From assembly GCA_038252405.1 (NCBI GenBank), contig JBBSAJ010000001.1:88026-152025 (forward strand): a stretch of 64,000 nt of DNA, read 5' to 3'. The DNA comes from DATCDE01 sp038252405 (lineage in GTDB: Bacteria; Actinomycetota; Actinomycetes; Prado026). The translations under genes were made by a program, and so were the position numbers. Below, one piece after another: positions 45,123 to 55,300 of this stretch; the stretch's first letter is position 1; each line of letters begins with the position of its first letter. The notes beneath the pieces were generated by a model that saw nothing but the letters and a program-made list of their open reading frames with translations, was not told where the DNA came from and ran no database searches.

Positions 45123-47738
45123 ATGCGTGCCATCCGTCGCTTCATCGTCCGCACCGTGCTCCCCGAGGCGCTCGCGCCCCTGGAGGAGCTCGTCATGAAC
45201 CTGCGCTGGTCCTGGCACGCGCCGACCATGGACCTGTTCGCGTCCATCGACCAGCAGGTCTGGGACGACGTCGAGCACGATCCGACCCGGCTGCTGGGAG
45301 CGGTCCCGCTCGAGCGGTTCACCGAGCTGGCCAACGACCACGGCTTCCTGGAGCGGCTGCACGCGGAGCACGCCGACCTGCGCCGCTACCTCAGCGAGCC
45401 GCTGTGGTACCAGGGCCTGGAGCAGCACCTCGGCAGCCCGCCGCCGGCCGCGATCGGCTACTTCTCGCCGGAGTACGGCATCACCGCGGTGCTGCCGCAG
45501 TACTCCGGCGGTCTGGGCATCCTCGCGGGTGACCACCTGAAGGCGGCCAGCGACCTGGGCGTCCCCGTGCTCGGGGTGGGCCTGCTCTACCGCAGCGGGT
45601 ACTTCCGGCAGTCGCTGTCGCCGGAGGGCTGGCAGCTGGAGACCTACCCGGTCCTCGACCCCAACGGTCTGCCGATCACCTTGCTCAGGGACGCCGCGGA
45701 CCGGCCGGTGCTGGTCACGGTGAACCTGCCGGGGCAGCGGCGGCTGGTCGCCCAGATCTGGAAGGCGCAGGTGGGCCGGGTCCCGCTGCTGCTGCTGGAC
45801 TCCGACGTCGAGGAGAACGCGCCGGCCGAGCGGTCGGTCACCGACCGGCTGTACGGCGGCGGCACGGAGCACCGCCTCGAGCAGGAGATGCTGCTCGGGA
45901 TCGGGGGGGTCCGGGCGATCCGGGCCTACTGCGCTCTGACGGGGTCGGCGGCGCCCGAGGTGTTCCACACCAACGAGGGGCACGCGGGCTTCCTCGGGCT
46001 GGAGCGGATCCGGGAGCTGGCGGAGGGCGCCGGGCTCAGCTTCGACGCGGCCCTGGAGGAGGTGCGCGCCGGCACCCTGTTCACCACCCACACCCCGGTG
46101 CCCGCCGGCATCGACCGGTTCCCCCGCTCGCTCATCGAGCAGCACTTCGGCGGTGACAACGCCTCGCCCGGCGTCCCGCTCGACCGGATTCTGGCGCTGG
46201 GCGCCGAGACGTACGAGGGCGGCGACCCCAACGTCTTCAACATGGCCGTGATGGGGCTGCGGCTGGGCCAGCGGGCCAACGGGGTGGCCCAGCTGCACGG
46301 TGAGGTCAGCCGGGAGATGTTCCACGGCCTGTGGCCGTGCTTCGACTCCGACGAGGTGCCGATCACGTCGGTGACCAACGGGGTGCACGCCCCGACCTGG
46401 GTGGCCAGGGAGGTCATGGACCTGGCCCGCCGCGCCGTGGGCACCGAGCTGGTCGAGGAGGCCCGCGGCTGGGAGGCCATCGAGCACATCGGGGACGCCG
46501 AGATCTGGCAGACCCGCTCGGTGCTGCGGGCCCAGCTGGTCGACGAGGCGCGCCGGCGGCTGCGGGCCTCCTGGCTGCAGCGCGGGGCGAGCCTGGCCGA
46601 GCTCAAGTGGGTCGACGACGTGCTCAACCCGGACGTGCTCACCATCGGGTTCGCCCGACGCGTGCCGTCGTACAAGCGGCTGACCCTGATGCTGCAGGAC
46701 GAGGAGAGGCTGCGCTCGCTGCTGCTCGACCCGGACCGTCCGGTGCAGATCATCGTGGCCGGCAAGTCGCACCCGGCCGACGACGGCGGCAAGCGGCTGA
46801 TCCAGCAGCTGGTCGCCTTCTCCGACCGGCCGGACGTGCGGCACCGGCTCGTCTTCCTGCCCGACTACGACATGGCCATGGCCCGCTACCTGTACGCGGG
46901 CTGCGACGTGTGGCTGAACAACCCGTTGCGCCCGCTCGAGGCGTGCGGGACGTCGGGGATGAAGGCCGCGCTGAACGGCTGCCTCAACCTGTCCATCCGG
47001 GACGGGTGGTGGGACGAGATGTACGACGGGGAGAACGGCTGGGCGATCCCGACCGCCGACGGCGTCCACGACCCGGACCGGCGCGACGACATCGAGGCCG
47101 CGGCGCTCTACGACCTGATCGAGGGCAGCGCGGCGGCCCGCTTCTACGACCGGGGCAGCGACGGCCTGCCGGACCGCTGGATCGCCATGGTGCGGCACAC
47201 CCTGCGGGTGCTCGGCCCCAAGGTGCTGGCCAGCCGGATGGTGCGCGACTACGTCGAGGAGCTCTACCTGCCGGCCGCGACGGCCGCCCGGCTGCTGGAC
47301 GGGCCGACGCACGCGGCCGCCGTCGAGCTGGCCGGCTGGAAGGGCCGGGTGCGCTCCGCCTGGGGCGGCGTCCGGGTCGACCACGTCGAGTCGGTCGGCG
47401 TCGCGGACAGCCCGCACGTGGGCCAGCGGCTCGCGCTGAGGGTGTTCGTCTCGCTCGGTGAGCTCGAGCCGGACGACGTCGACGTGCAGGCCGTGCACGG
47501 CCGGGTGGGCAGCGACGACGAGCTGGTCCGCCGGCAGTTCAGCGACCTGCAGCCGGTCGAGGCCTACGAGGGCGGCCGCTGGCGCTATGAGGGCGAGCTG
47601 CCCCTGGACCGGGCCGGCGCCTTCGGCTACACGGTTCGGGTGCTGCCGCGCAACGAGTACCTGGCCAGCCCGGCCGAGATGAACCTGGTGGCGGTCCCCG
47701 CTACGTCCGCCGGCCTCACCGAAGGTGACCTGCGCTGA
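45123..47738 (+). CDS. glgP: Alpha-glucan phosphorylase (GT35)
   Basis: 871 residues of the long actinobacterial/archaeal type with an N-terminal DUF3417-like region ([27 protein letters not shown]). Core motifs are [88 protein letters not shown] and the PLP-site [27 protein letters not shown]. It phosphorolyses alpha-1,4-glucan to glucose-1-phosphate. A C-terminal domain of about 130 residues ([15 protein letters not shown] onward) follows. ATG 45123 lacks a strong ribosome site. Its last 23 bp overlap the convergent glgX. Confidence 0.95.
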   Translation: MRAIRRFIVRTVLPEALAPLEELVMNLRWSWHAPTMDLFASIDQQVWDDVEHDPTRLLGAVPLERFTELANDHGFLERLHAEHADLRRYLSEPLWYQGLEQHLGSPPPAAIGYFSPEYGITAVLPQYSGGLGILAGDHLKAASDLGVPVLGVGLLYRSGYFRQSLSPEGWQLETYPVLDPNGLPITLLRDAADRPVLVTVNLPGQRRLVAQIWKAQVGRVPLLLLDSDVEENAPAERSVTDRLYGGGTEHRLEQEMLLGIGGVRAIRAYCALTGSAAPEVFHTNEGHAGFLGLERIRELAEGAGLSFDAALEEVRAGTLFTTHTPVPAGIDRFPRSLIEQHFGGDNASPGVPLDRILALGAETYEGGDPNVFNMAVMGLRLGQRANGVAQLHGEVSREMFHGLWPCFDSDEVPITSVTNGVHAPTWVAREVMDLARRAVGTELVEEARGWEAIEHIGDAEIWQTRSVLRAQLVDEARRRLRASWLQRGASLAELKWVDDVLNPDVLTIGFARRVPSYKRLTLMLQDEERLRSLLLDPDRPVQIIVAGKSHPADDGGKRLIQQLVAFSDRPDVRHRLVFLPDYDMAMARYLYAGCDVWLNNPLRPLEACGTSGMKAALNGCLNLSIRDGWWDEMYDGENGWAIPTADGVHDPDRRDDIEAAALYDLIEGSAAARFYDRGSDGLPDRWIAMVRHTLRVLGPKVLASRMVRDYVEELYLPAATAARLLDGPTHAAAVELAGWKGRVRSAWGGVRVDHVESVGVADSPHVGQRLALRVFVSLGELEPDDVDVQAVHGRVGSDDELVRRQFSDLQPVEAYEGGRWRYEGELPLDRAGAFGYTVRVLPRNEYLASPAEMNLVAVPATSAGLTEGDLR

Positions 47739-49881
47739 CGGCGGGCTGACCGCCGGGGTCCTCGGCCCGCAGCAGCACCACCGAGCGCGGCGCCAAGGTG
47801 ACCGGCTCCCCGGGGAGGTCCACCCAGGAGGCCTCGACCGGCCGCTCGTCGAAGGTGTCGAGCAGCCGCCGCCAGCCGCTCGCCCAGGTCGGTCCGGGCA
47901 GGGTGAACCCCACCGGCTCGTCCCCGGCGTGCAGCAGCAGCAGCATCGAGTTGTCCATGATCGGCTCGCCGCGCGCGGTGCGGCCCTGCACGCCGTCCCC
48001 GGCCAGGTACCGGCCGAACGTGGCGGCGTCCGGTGCCCACCAGTCGGCGTGGGCCAGCTCGCCGCCGTTCGGCCCCAGCCAGGCGAGGTCCTTGCGCCCG
48101 GCCGGGTCGAGCAGCCGGCCCTCCAGGAAGTGCCGGTGCCGCAGCACCGGGTGGGCGGCCCGCACCGCGAGCAGCCGCCGGGCCCAGGCCATCAGGTCGG
48201 TCTGCCACCCGGCCAGGTCCCAGTCCAGCCAGGACACCTCGTTGTCCTGGCAGTACGCGTTGTTGTTCCCCCGCTGGGTGCGGCCCAGCTCGTCCCCCGC
48301 GAGCAGCATCGGGACGCCGGTGGACAGCAGCAGCGTGGCCAGCAGGTTGCGCATGCTCCGGCGCCTGGCCACCAGCACCGACTCGTCGTCGGTCTCGCCC
48401 TCGACCCCGTGGTTCCAGCTGCGGTTGTCGTCGGTGCCGTCCCGGTTGCCCTCACCGTTGGCCTCGTTGTGCTTGTGGCCGTAGCTGACCAGGTCGCGCA
48501 CGGTGAGCCCGTCGTGGGCGCTCACGAAGTTGATCGAGGAGTAGGGCCGTCGGCCGTCGTCGCCGTACAGGTCGGAGGAGCCGGACAGCCGGTAGCCGAG
48601 CTCGCGGATCCCCCCGCCGGTGCCCCGCCAGAAGTCCCGCACCGCGTTGCGGAACTTGTCGTTCCACTCCGACCACAGCGGCGGGAACTCGCCGACCTGG
48701 TAGCCCCCCTCGCCGACGTCCCACGGCTCGGCGATCAGCTTGACCTCGCGCAGCACCGGGTCCTGCTGGATCGTCGTCATGAACCCGCCGAGCATGTCGA
48801 CGTCGTGCATCGACCGGGCCAGCGCCGCGGCCAGGTCGAACCGGAACCCGTCGACGTGCATCTCCAGCACCCAGTAGCGCAGCGAGTCCATCACCAGCTG
48901 CAGCACATGCGGCTGGCGCAGGTTCAAGGTGTTCCCGGTGCCGGTGTAGTCGGCGTAGCGGCGCCCGTCCCGCAGCCGGTAGTAGGCCGCGTTGTCGATC
49001 CCGCGGAAGGACAGCGTGGGGCCGATCTCGTTCCCCTCGGCGGTGTGGTTGTACACGACGTCCAGGATCACCTCGAGGCCGGCGTCGTGCAGGGCCTTCA
49101 CCATGGTCTTGAACTCGGTGACCTGCTGGCCGTGGCCGCCGGACGCGGAGTACCCGGCGTGCGGGGCGAAGTACCCGATGGAGTTGTAGCCCCAGTAGTT
49201 CGTCAGCCCCTGGCGGACCAGGTGCTCCTCGTCCAGGAAGTGGTGCACGGGCAGCAGCTCGACCGCCGTGACCCCGAGGTCGAGCAGGTGCTGGACCACG
49301 GCCGGGTGGGCCAGCCCCGCGTACGTGCCTCGCAGCGCCTCGGGAACGTCGGGGTGACGCATGGTCATGCCGCGGACGTGGGCCTCGTAGATCACCGTGT
49401 CGGCCCACGGCGTGCGCGGGGGGCGGTCGTCGCCCCAGCCGAAGGAGTCCTGCACGGTCACCGAGACCGGCACGAACGGCGAGGAGTCGCAGTCGTCCAT
49501 GACGGTGTCGTCCAGGCCCAGGACGTGCCCGAAGACGCACGGCTGGTAGCTCAGCCCCCCGGTGATCGCCTTCGCGTAGGGGTCGATGAGCAGCTTGTTC
49601 GGGTTGAACCGCCGGCCCAGGTACGGCTCCCACGGGCCGTACACCCGAAAGCCGTACCGCTGGCCGGCGCCGACGCCCGGCAGGTAGCCGTGGAACACGT
49701 GGTAGGTGCGCTCCTCGAGCCGGTGCCGGGTCTCCGTGCCGTCCGCGTCGAACAGGCACACCTCGACGGCCTCGGCCCCTTCGGCCCACAGCGCGACGTT
49801 CGTGCCCTCGCCGTCCGGGGTCGCTCCCAGCGGAGTCCACCGGCCGGGCCAGGCTGCGAGCACGTCGTCCACGGCAGGCAT
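47716..49881 (-). CDS. glgX: Glycogen debranching enzyme GlgX (isoamylase type)
   Basis: 721 residues, GH13 subfamily 11. N-terminal CBM48 ([25 protein letters not shown]), family segment [39 protein letters not shown]; catalytic nucleophile in [15 protein letters not shown], acid Glu in [19 protein letters not shown], third Asp in [38 protein letters not shown] is diagnostic. It removes alpha-1,6 branches left by GlgP. The ATG at 49881 gives the normal N-terminus. It is divergent from the enoyl-CoA hydratase gene. Confidence 0.96.
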   Translation of the reverse strand: MPAVDDVLAAWPGRWTPLGATPDGEGTNVALWAEGAEAVEVCLFDADGTETRHRLEERTYHVFHGYLPGVGAGQRYGFRVYGPWEPYLGRRFNPNKLLIDPYAKAITGGLSYQPCVFGHVLGLDDTVMDDCDSSPFVPVSVTVQDSFGWGDDRPPRTPWADTVIYEAHVRGMTMRHPDVPEALRGTYAGLAHPAVVQHLLDLGVTAVELLPVHHFLDEEHLVRQGLTNYWGYNSIGYFAPHAGYSASGGHGQQVTEFKTMVKALHDAGLEVILDVVYNHTAEGNEIGPTLSFRGIDNAAYYRLRDGRRYADYTGTGNTLNLRQPHVLQLVMDSLRYWVLEMHVDGFRFDLAAALARSMHDVDMLGGFMTTIQQDPVLREVKLIAEPWDVGEGGYQVGEFPPLWSEWNDKFRNAVRDFWRGTGGGIRELGYRLSGSSDLYGDDGRRPYSSINFVSAHDGLTVRDLVSYGHKHNEANGEGNRDGTDDNRSWNHGVEGETDDESVLVARRRSMRNLLATLLLSTGVPMLLAGDELGRTQRGNNNAYCQDNEVSWLDWDLAGWQTDLMAWARRLLAVRAAHPVLRHRHFLEGRLLDPAGRKDLAWLGPNGGELAHADWWAPDAATFGRYLAGDGVQGRTARGEPIMDNSMLLLLHAGDEPVGFTLPGPTWASGWRRLLDTFDERPVEASWVDLPGEPVTLAPRSVVLLRAEDPGGQPAVSAGHLR

Positions 49882-49978
49882 CTTGCCGGACGCCGGACGC
49901 CCGGCCCCCGATCGGGCCTCGGGACGGGTTAGGGTCACGCGTGTCGGCGTGAGTGCCGCAGCTGTGAGGGAGGCCGCC
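49882..49978. promoter_or_regulatory. Divergent region, glgX / enoyl-CoA hydratase
   Basis: 97 bp between divergent starts. GGGAGG (before 49979) is the ribosome site of the hydratase. No operator-like repeat noticed. Confidence 0.3.
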
Positions 49979-50758
49979 GTGGGCGAGTGGGTCAGGCTCG
50001 AGGTCGAGGCCGGGATCGGCACCATCCGGCTGGAGCGCCCGCCCATGAACGCGCTGTCCGCGCAGGTCTGGGCCGAGCTGCGCGACGCCGCGGCCGAGGC
50101 CACCGACCGCCGTGACGTCCGGGCGGTGATCGTCTACGGCGGACCCAAGGTCTTCGCGGCCGGAGCCGACGTCAAGGAGATGGTCGACTGGACCTACACC
50201 GACGTCGTGGACGCCTCCAGCCGGCTGCAGGCCGCCTGCAGCACGCTGGCCCGGATCCCCAAGCCGACGGTAGCGGCGATCACCGGGTACGCGCTCGGCG
50301 GCGGCTGCGAGGTGGCGCTGTCCTGCGACTTCCGGGTGGCCGGCGACAACGCCAAGCTCGGGCAGCCGGAGATCCTGCTCGGGATCATCCCGGGAGCCGG
50401 TGGCACCCAGCGACTGGCCCGTCTCGTCGGTCCCGCGCGGGCCAAGGACCTGATCTTCAGCGGACGCTTCATGGACGCCGACGAGGCGCTGCGGATCGGC
50501 CTGGTGGACCGGGTGGTGGCCCCGGACGACGTCTACACGGCGGCCCGGGCCATGGTCGAGCGGTACGCCAGCGGCCCCGCCTACGCGCTGCGCGCCGCCA
50601 AGGAGGCCATCGACCGTGGCCTCGAGGTGGACCTGGAGACCGGGCTGGAGATCGAGCGCCAGGCGTTCGCCGCGCTGTTCGCCACCCAGGACCGGGCCAC
50701 CGGGATGCGCTCGTTCGTCGACAACGGCCCCGGCAAGGCCGTCTTCGAGGGCCGGTGA
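49979..50758 (+). CDS. Enoyl-CoA hydratase/isomerase family protein
   Basis: 259 residues, crotonase fold. The oxyanion-hole segments are GGPKVFAAGADVKEMVDW and ITGYALGGGCEVALSCDFRVA; catalytic Glu positions are in KLGQPEILLGIIPGAGGTQRLARLVG, where both the first (GQPEI) and second (near GAGG) family positions look compatible with hydratase activity. It hydrates trans-2-enoyl-CoA to (S)-3-hydroxyacyl-CoA, complementing the 3-hydroxyacyl-CoA dehydrogenase. GTG 49979 is preceded by GGGAGG. The stop overlaps the next gene by 4 bp. Confidence 0.9.
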   Translation: MGEWVRLEVEAGIGTIRLERPPMNALSAQVWAELRDAAAEATDRRDVRAVIVYGGPKVFAAGADVKEMVDWTYTDVVDASSRLQAACSTLARIPKPTVAAITGYALGGGCEVALSCDFRVAGDNAKLGQPEILLGIIPGAGGTQRLARLVGPARAKDLIFSGRFMDADEALRIGLVDRVVAPDDVYTAARAMVERYASGPAYALRAAKEAIDRGLEVDLETGLEIERQAFAALFATQDRATGMRSFVDNGPGKAVFEGR

Positions 50759-51714
50759 GCGGGCTGACCGCCCAGCCGAGCGTCGAGCAGGTGCGGGCCG
50801 CCTTCGCCGACCCCAAGCTGGCCAACGTCCTCTACCACGACTGGGAGGCGTCCACCTACGACGAGAAGTGGTCGATCTCCTACGACGACCGCTGCATCAG
50901 CTACGCCAGGGACCGCTTCGCGCACATCGCCGGCGAGGACGGCTGGCCCTACGGCCGGGCGCTCGAGCTCGGCAGCGGCACCGGCTTCTTCCTGCTCAAT
51001 CTCATGCAGGCCGGGGTCATGGACGACGGCCATGTCACGGACCTGAGCCCCGGCATGGTCGAGGTGGCCCGGCGCAACGCCGCGGGTCTCGGCTTCGACG
51101 TGGAGGGGCGGGTCGCCGACGCGGAGTCCATCCCGTACGACGACGACAGCTTCGACCTGGTCGTGGGGCACGCGGTGCTGCACCACATCCCGGACGTCGA
51201 GCGGGCGCTGCGCGAGGTGCTGCGGGTGCTGCGCCCCGGCGGACGGTTCGTGTTCGCCGGGGAGCCCACGGCGCGCGGCGACCTCGTCGCCCGCCGGCTG
51301 TCCCGGCTGACCTGGTGGGCGGCCACCCGGGTCACCCGGCTGCCGCCCTTGCGGGAGAGGTGGGCGCGATCGCCGAAGGAGCTGTCGGAGTCCTCGGCGG
51401 CCGCGGCGCTGGAGGCCGTGGTCGACCTGCACACCTTCGACCCGGACGACCTGGCCCGGACGGCGGTGCGGGCCGGGGCCATCGACGTCCGCACGGTGAC
51501 CGAGGAGCTCACGGCGTCCTGGTTCGGCTGGCCGGTGCGCACCGTCGAGGCCGCCGTCCGGCCCGGTGCGCTGGGCTGGCACTGGGCGGTGTTCGCCTAC
51601 CGGGGCTGGCTGACCCTGTCCGCGCTGGACGAGAAGGTGCTCTCCCGCGTCGTCCCGGACGAGCTGTTCTACAACGTGAGCCTGACCGGCACGAAGCCGC
51701 GGGCGACCGACTAG
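50755..51714 (+). CDS. SAM-dependent class I methyltransferase
   Basis: 319 residues. Motif I RALELGSGTGFFLLNLMQAG, acidic loop HVTDLSPGMVEVARRNAAGLG, motif II/III VADAESIPYDDDSFDLVVGHAVLHHIPDVERALREVLRVLRPGGRFVFAGEP. The C-terminal 130 residues carry RLTWWAATRVTRLPPLRERW, possibly membrane-facing. The N-terminus (YHDWEASTYDEKWSISYDDRC) resembles lipid- or quinone-type methyltransferases of Actinomycetia. Substrate unknown. Coupled to the hydratase by GTGA and followed after 5 bp by an acyltransferase gene. Confidence 0.87.
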   Translation: MSGLTAQPSVEQVRAAFADPKLANVLYHDWEASTYDEKWSISYDDRCISYARDRFAHIAGEDGWPYGRALELGSGTGFFLLNLMQAGVMDDGHVTDLSPGMVEVARRNAAGLGFDVEGRVADAESIPYDDDSFDLVVGHAVLHHIPDVERALREVLRVLRPGGRFVFAGEPTARGDLVARRLSRLTWWAATRVTRLPPLRERWARSPKELSESSAAAALEAVVDLHTFDPDDLARTAVRAGAIDVRTVTEELTASWFGWPVRTVEAAVRPGALGWHWAVFAYRGWLTLSALDEKVLSRVVPDELFYNVSLTGTKPRATD

Positions 51715-51719
51715 CCGCC

Positions 51720-52451
51720 GTGCCCCGAACTCCGCGCGACCCGCGCCAGGCCAGGTTCCTGACGCCGGCCAGCCTGCGCTGGGTGGTGCGCAACCGGGCC
51801 TGGTCGTGGTGGTACCTGGTGCGCTACTGGCGGTTCCTCGTCTGGCGGCTGCGCAACCGGCATGTGGTCACCGAGGGGTTCGTCTTCCTCGGCCGGCGGG
51901 TCACGCTGACCGCCCGGAAGGGCTACGGCCGGCTCGTGGTCGGCCGGTGGGTGCACGTGGGCGACGGCAACGCGCTGCGCTGCCACGAGGGGAACCTGCG
52001 CATCGGCGACAAGTGCGTGTTCGGCAAGGACAACACGGTCAACGCCTACCTGGACGTCGAGTTCGGCGCGAAGACGATCGTGGCGGACTGGGTGTACGTC
52101 TGCGACTTCGACCACGTCTACTCCGACATCCACGTCCCGATCAAGGACCAGGGCATCGTGAAGACGCCGGTGCGGATCGGCCCGGACTGCTGGGTGGGCA
52201 CCAAGGTGACGGTGCTCCGTGGCGTCGAGGTGGGCCACGGCAGCGTGCTGGCCGCGCACACGGTCGTGAACACCGACGTGCCGCCGATGTCCGTCGTCGT
52301 CGGCGTCCCCGGCCGGGTGGTGAAGGACCGGGTGGCGGCCTACGAGGCGGCCGCCGCGACCCGGGCGGCGCTGGCCGACATCGCCCGCAAGACGGCCAGG
52401 GCGGCCGCCGAGACTTCCGCGTCGTTGCAGGCACCAGGGTCGCCCCCATAG
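51720..52451 (+). CDS. Left-handed beta-helix (hexapeptide) acyltransferase
   Basis: 243 residues. A basic/aromatic N-terminal region (LRWVVRNRAWSWWYLVRYWRFLVWRL) is probably membrane-associating. The hexapeptide repeats LRIGDKCVFGKDNTVNAYLDVEFGAKTIVADWVYVCDFDHVY and VRIGPDCWVGTKVTVLRGVEVGHGSVLAAHTVVNTDVPPMSVVVGVPGRVVKDR form the beta-helix; the catalytic His is probably in DFDHVYSD or GHGS. It would transfer an acyl (often acetyl) group to a sugar or lipid. The C-terminus is an Ala-rich helix. The stop codon lies in the loop of the large hairpin at 52420-52471. Confidence 0.87.
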   Translation: MPRTPRDPRQARFLTPASLRWVVRNRAWSWWYLVRYWRFLVWRLRNRHVVTEGFVFLGRRVTLTARKGYGRLVVGRWVHVGDGNALRCHEGNLRIGDKCVFGKDNTVNAYLDVEFGAKTIVADWVYVCDFDHVYSDIHVPIKDQGIVKTPVRIGPDCWVGTKVTVLRGVEVGHGSVLAAHTVVNTDVPPMSVVVGVPGRVVKDRVAAYEAAAATRAALADIARKTARAAAETSASLQAPGSPP

Positions 52452-52471
52452 CCCTGGAGCCTGCAACGACG
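52420..52471. terminator. Strong bidirectional hairpin between convergent genes
   Basis: A 20-bp stem with one mismatch: 52420-52439 (ending GCACCAGGG) pairs with 52452-52471 (starting CCCTGGAGC), with a 12-base loop holding the acyltransferase TAG stop. It lies just before the stop of the minus-strand glycosyltransferase (52474). No T-tract, as is common in high-GC actinobacteria. The left arm is within coding sequence, encoding the C-terminal SLQAPG. Confidence 0.75.
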
Positions 52472-52473
52472 AG

Positions 52474-53760
52474 TCAAGGGGAATCGCCCGTGAGCAGGTT
52501 GCCGTCGCGGACGACGACCCGCAGGGGGCGCTCGGCCCTGGCCGCGAAGCCGGCCTGCAGGGCCCGCTCCTCGCGCTCGGCCCGCTCGTAGACGGCGACC
52601 GTCCGCTCGGCCACCGACGCCCAGGTGTGGTCCCGCCGCAGCGTCTCGCGGGCGGCCCGGACGACGCGGCGCACCAGCACCTGGTCGCGCAGCAGCGTGG
52701 TCACGGCGTCCGCCAGCCCGGCCGCGTCCCCCGGCTCGAAAAGCAGCCCGGTCACCCCCGGCCGGACGAACTCGCGCAGCCCCCCGGTGTCCCCGACGAC
52801 CAGCGGTGCCCCGGCCGCGGCGGCCTCCAGGGCGGCCAGCCCGAACGGCTCGTACCGGGACGGGACCACGGCTATGTCGGCGGCAGCCAGCAGGGCGGCC
52901 ACCTGCTCGCCGTCCAGGAAGCCGGCGAACGTGAGGCTGCCGGCCACCCGGGTGCGCCGGGCCAGGTCGGCCAGCTCGGCCGCCTTGGAGCCCTGCCCGG
53001 CGACGACCAGCCGCAGCCCGGGGTGGCGGCGCCGCAGCCGGGGCATCGCCTCGATCAGGGTGTGCACGCCCTTCTCCCACTCCAGCCGTCCGGCGAAGAC
53101 GACCAGCGGGCCGTCCCCGGCGTACCGGGTCCGGGCCGCCGTGCGCGCCGCCGCCGGTACCGACCAGCGGTCCACGTCGATGCCGTTGGGCAGCACGTCC
53201 ACCTTGTCGGCCGGCAGCTCGAACAGCCGGGTGACCTCCCAGCGCATGTGCTCCGAGCAGGTGATCACCCGCCGGGCCTCGAAGGTGAGCCACCACTCCA
53301 CCGTGTGGATCGACCGGCTGGTCGGGCCGGGCAGCCAGCCCTGGTGCCGGCCGGCCTCGGTGGCGTGCACGGTCGCCACCATCGGCAGGCCGAGGGCGTC
53401 CTTCAGCGTGGTCGCCGCGTGGGTGGTCATCCAGTCGTGGGCGTGCACGACCTGCGGGCGCACCTCGTCGGCCAGCCGCAGCCCGGACCGCGCGAGGGAG
53501 TGGTTCAGCCCCAGCACCCACGCGAGCAGCTCGTCGACGCCGCCGGCCCCGAACGGGTCGAGGAACGGCGGGTCCGGCGGCACCCGGACGACCCGCACCC
53601 CGTTGACCACCTCGTCGGGCGCCGCGGCAGCGGCGGTCTGGGTGAGCACGGTGACCTGGTGCCCGGCCGCCGCCTGCGCCTGCGCCAGCGCGTGCACGTG
53701 CCGGCCGAGCCCGCCGTACACGAGTGGGGGGTACTCCCACGACAGCAGCAGGATCCGCAC
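52474..53760 (-). CDS. GT4 glycosyltransferase, Rv3032-like (alpha-1,4-glucosyltransferase)
   Basis: 428 residues, GT-B fold. N-terminus RILLLSWEYPPLVYGGLGRHVHALA, acceptor domain VVHAHDWMTTHAATTL and VATVHATEAGRHQGWL, nucleotide-sugar domain LVVFAGRLEWEKGVHTLIEA and the EX7E motif EPFGLAALEAAAAGAPLVV. The WEYPP/GGLGRHV and HATEAGRHQGW blocks closely match mycobacterial Rv3032, which elongates glucan for methylglucose lipopolysaccharide and capsular glucan. Nucleotide donor (UDP- or ADP-glucose) is not readable. GTG 53760 starts 10 bp after the GH57 stop on the same strand. Confidence 0.88.
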   Translation of the reverse strand: MRILLLSWEYPPLVYGGLGRHVHALAQAQAAAGHQVTVLTQTAAAAAPDEVVNGVRVVRVPPDPPFLDPFGAGGVDELLAWVLGLNHSLARSGLRLADEVRPQVVHAHDWMTTHAATTLKDALGLPMVATVHATEAGRHQGWLPGPTSRSIHTVEWWLTFEARRVITCSEHMRWEVTRLFELPADKVDVLPNGIDVDRWSVPAAARTAARTRYAGDGPLVVFAGRLEWEKGVHTLIEAMPRLRRRHPGLRLVVAGQGSKAAELADLARRTRVAGSLTFAGFLDGEQVAALLAAADIAVVPSRYEPFGLAALEAAAAGAPLVVGDTGGLREFVRPGVTGLLFEPGDAAGLADAVTTLLRDQVLVRRVVRAARETLRRDHTWASVAERTVAVYERAEREERALQAGFAARAERPLRVVVRDGNLLTGDSP

Positions 53761-53770
53761 GGCCGCGACG

Positions 53771-55300
53771 CTACTCGTCCGTGGCCCGCAGCAGCCGCGC
53801 GTCCAGGTGGCCGAACGGGCCGTCGACCGCCCGCTGCTCCCTCGCCACCTGCCGGCTCACCCGCTCGTCGCCGACCTCGACGGCACGGGCCAGCCGCTCG
53901 AAGGCCGCGCGGTGGCCGTCGAACCGGTTCCGCGCGTACCGGGCCGCGGAGTCCTTGGTGACCATGAAGGCCCAGTCGCTGGACAGCGCCAGCAGCGCAT
54001 CGCGGGCCAGCTGGTCGAGGTCCGCTCGGCGCGACGAACCGGGGCGCGCCATCGCGCTGACGACGTCCAGCAGCCGCTTCTCCAGCCGCCGCTGGGCGTC
54101 GACCAGGTTGGCGACCTGCTCGCCGTCCCACACCCGCCAGTCCTTGCCCGAGCCCCACGACCCGGGACCGAGCTCGGCCGCACCGGCCACGTGCCCGGCC
54201 TCGGCCGCCCCGCGCAGGGTGGTCACCCGGACGCCGGCCTCGGGCAGCGCGCGCAACACCTGCTCGAGGAAGACCGGCCCCTCGTGCCACCAGTGCCCGA
54301 ACAGCTCGGTGTCGTAGGCGACGACCACGAGTCCGGGCCGGCCGTCCCGCTGCTCGGCCAGGTCGACCAGTCGCTGGCGGACGACGGCCACGAAGTCGGT
54401 CGCGTCGGCGACGGCGGCCGCCCGGCCCCGGTCCGCCTCGTAGGGCGCCTTCTCGTGCGGCGGCGTCCGGGTCGAGGTGACCCGGGCCGGGCGGAAGCCG
54501 GACGGGTGGTCGAAGGTGTGGAAGTCGCGGTACCAGGGGCCGCCCGGATAGCCCCTGCGGGGCGACCACACCCGGTAGGTGACCTCGAGGTCCCGGCCGA
54601 ACGCGACCACATCCGAGCCGCCGACGGTCCAGGCGTCGGCGGGGGAGTACCGCGCCCCGAGCAGGGTGGGACCGTCGACGAGGAACCGGCGGACGCCAGC
54701 GTCGGCGTACAGCTGCTCCAGCCCGGGCCGGTAACCGCACTCGGGCGCCCAGATGCCCTCGGGACGGCGGCCCACCCGCAGCGCGGCGTCGTCCAGCCCG
54801 GCCGTCAGCGCGAACCGGGCCACCGGCTCGGTGAGCAGCGGCTGGAACGGGTGGGTGGCCGGCCCACCGAGCAGCTCGACCGTCCCGGCGTCGGCCAGTC
54901 GGCGCAGCAGCGGGGAGGCGCCGTGCCGCCACCGGGACTCGAACTCCGCGAGCGCCGCGGACGCCGCCCGGTGCTCGGCCGCGCCGAGGTCGCGCAGGTG
55001 CCGCTCGGGGCGGCCCACCAGGCCCAGTGCCCTGGCCTGCCAGAACCCCAGCCAGGTGTGGAACTGGTCGAGCAGGTACGGGTCGTCCAGCTGCGCGGCC
55101 AGCACCGGGGTGACCCCGAGCGTGAGCAGGTCGCTGCGGCCCTCGGCGGCCAGCCGCTCCAGCAGTGCGACGACCGGCAGGTACGACGTCGCCCAAGCCT
55201 GGTGCAGCCACTCCTCGCCGACCGGCCAGGCCCCGTGGTGGGCCAGCCACGGTAGGTGGCTGTGCAGCACGATGGCGCAGCTGCCGACCGGATCGGTCAT
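53771..55300 (-). CDS. GH57 family 1,4-alpha-glucan branching enzyme, Rv3031-like
   Basis: 509 residues, GH57 with DUF1957-like C-terminus. N-terminal strand SCAIVLHSHLPWLAHHGAWPVGEEWLHQA; catalytic nucleophile Glu in PEGIWAPECGYRPGLEQLYADAGV; acid Asp in LVVVAYDTELFGHWWHEGPVFLEQVL; then helical C-terminal domain with SSDWAFMVTKDSAARYARNRFDGHRAAFERLA. Such enzymes cut and re-attach alpha-1,4 chains as alpha-1,6 branches. A second branching enzyme (GH13 GlgB) exists in the window, so this one probably serves a different glucan. ATG 55300 overlaps the methyltransferase stop by 4 bp. Confidence 0.92.
   Translation of the reverse strand: MTDPVGSCAIVLHSHLPWLAHHGAWPVGEEWLHQAWATSYLPVVALLERLAAEGRSDLLTLGVTPVLAAQLDDPYLLDQFHTWLGFWQARALGLVGRPERHLRDLGAAEHRAASAALAEFESRWRHGASPLLRRLADAGTVELLGGPATHPFQPLLTEPVARFALTAGLDDAALRVGRRPEGIWAPECGYRPGLEQLYADAGVRRFLVDGPTLLGARYSPADAWTVGGSDVVAFGRDLEVTYRVWSPRRGYPGGPWYRDFHTFDHPSGFRPARVTSTRTPPHEKAPYEADRGRAAAVADATDFVAVVRQRLVDLAEQRDGRPGLVVVAYDTELFGHWWHEGPVFLEQVLRALPEAGVRVTTLRGAAEAGHVAGAAELGPGSWGSGKDWRVWDGEQVANLVDAQRRLEKRLLDVVSAMARPGSSRRADLDQLARDALLALSSDWAFMVTKDSAARYARNRFDGHRAAFERLARAVEVGDERVSRQVAREQRAVDGPFGHLDARLLRATDE

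Noticed and set aside
41166..47498. A stop-free minus-strand frame of 6.3 kb across treS, glgE and the antisense of glgP
   Set aside because: Only the treS part (41166-42872) has protein-family features in this frame; the rest is Arg/Pro/Gly/His-rich antisense or off-frame sequence produced by high GC.
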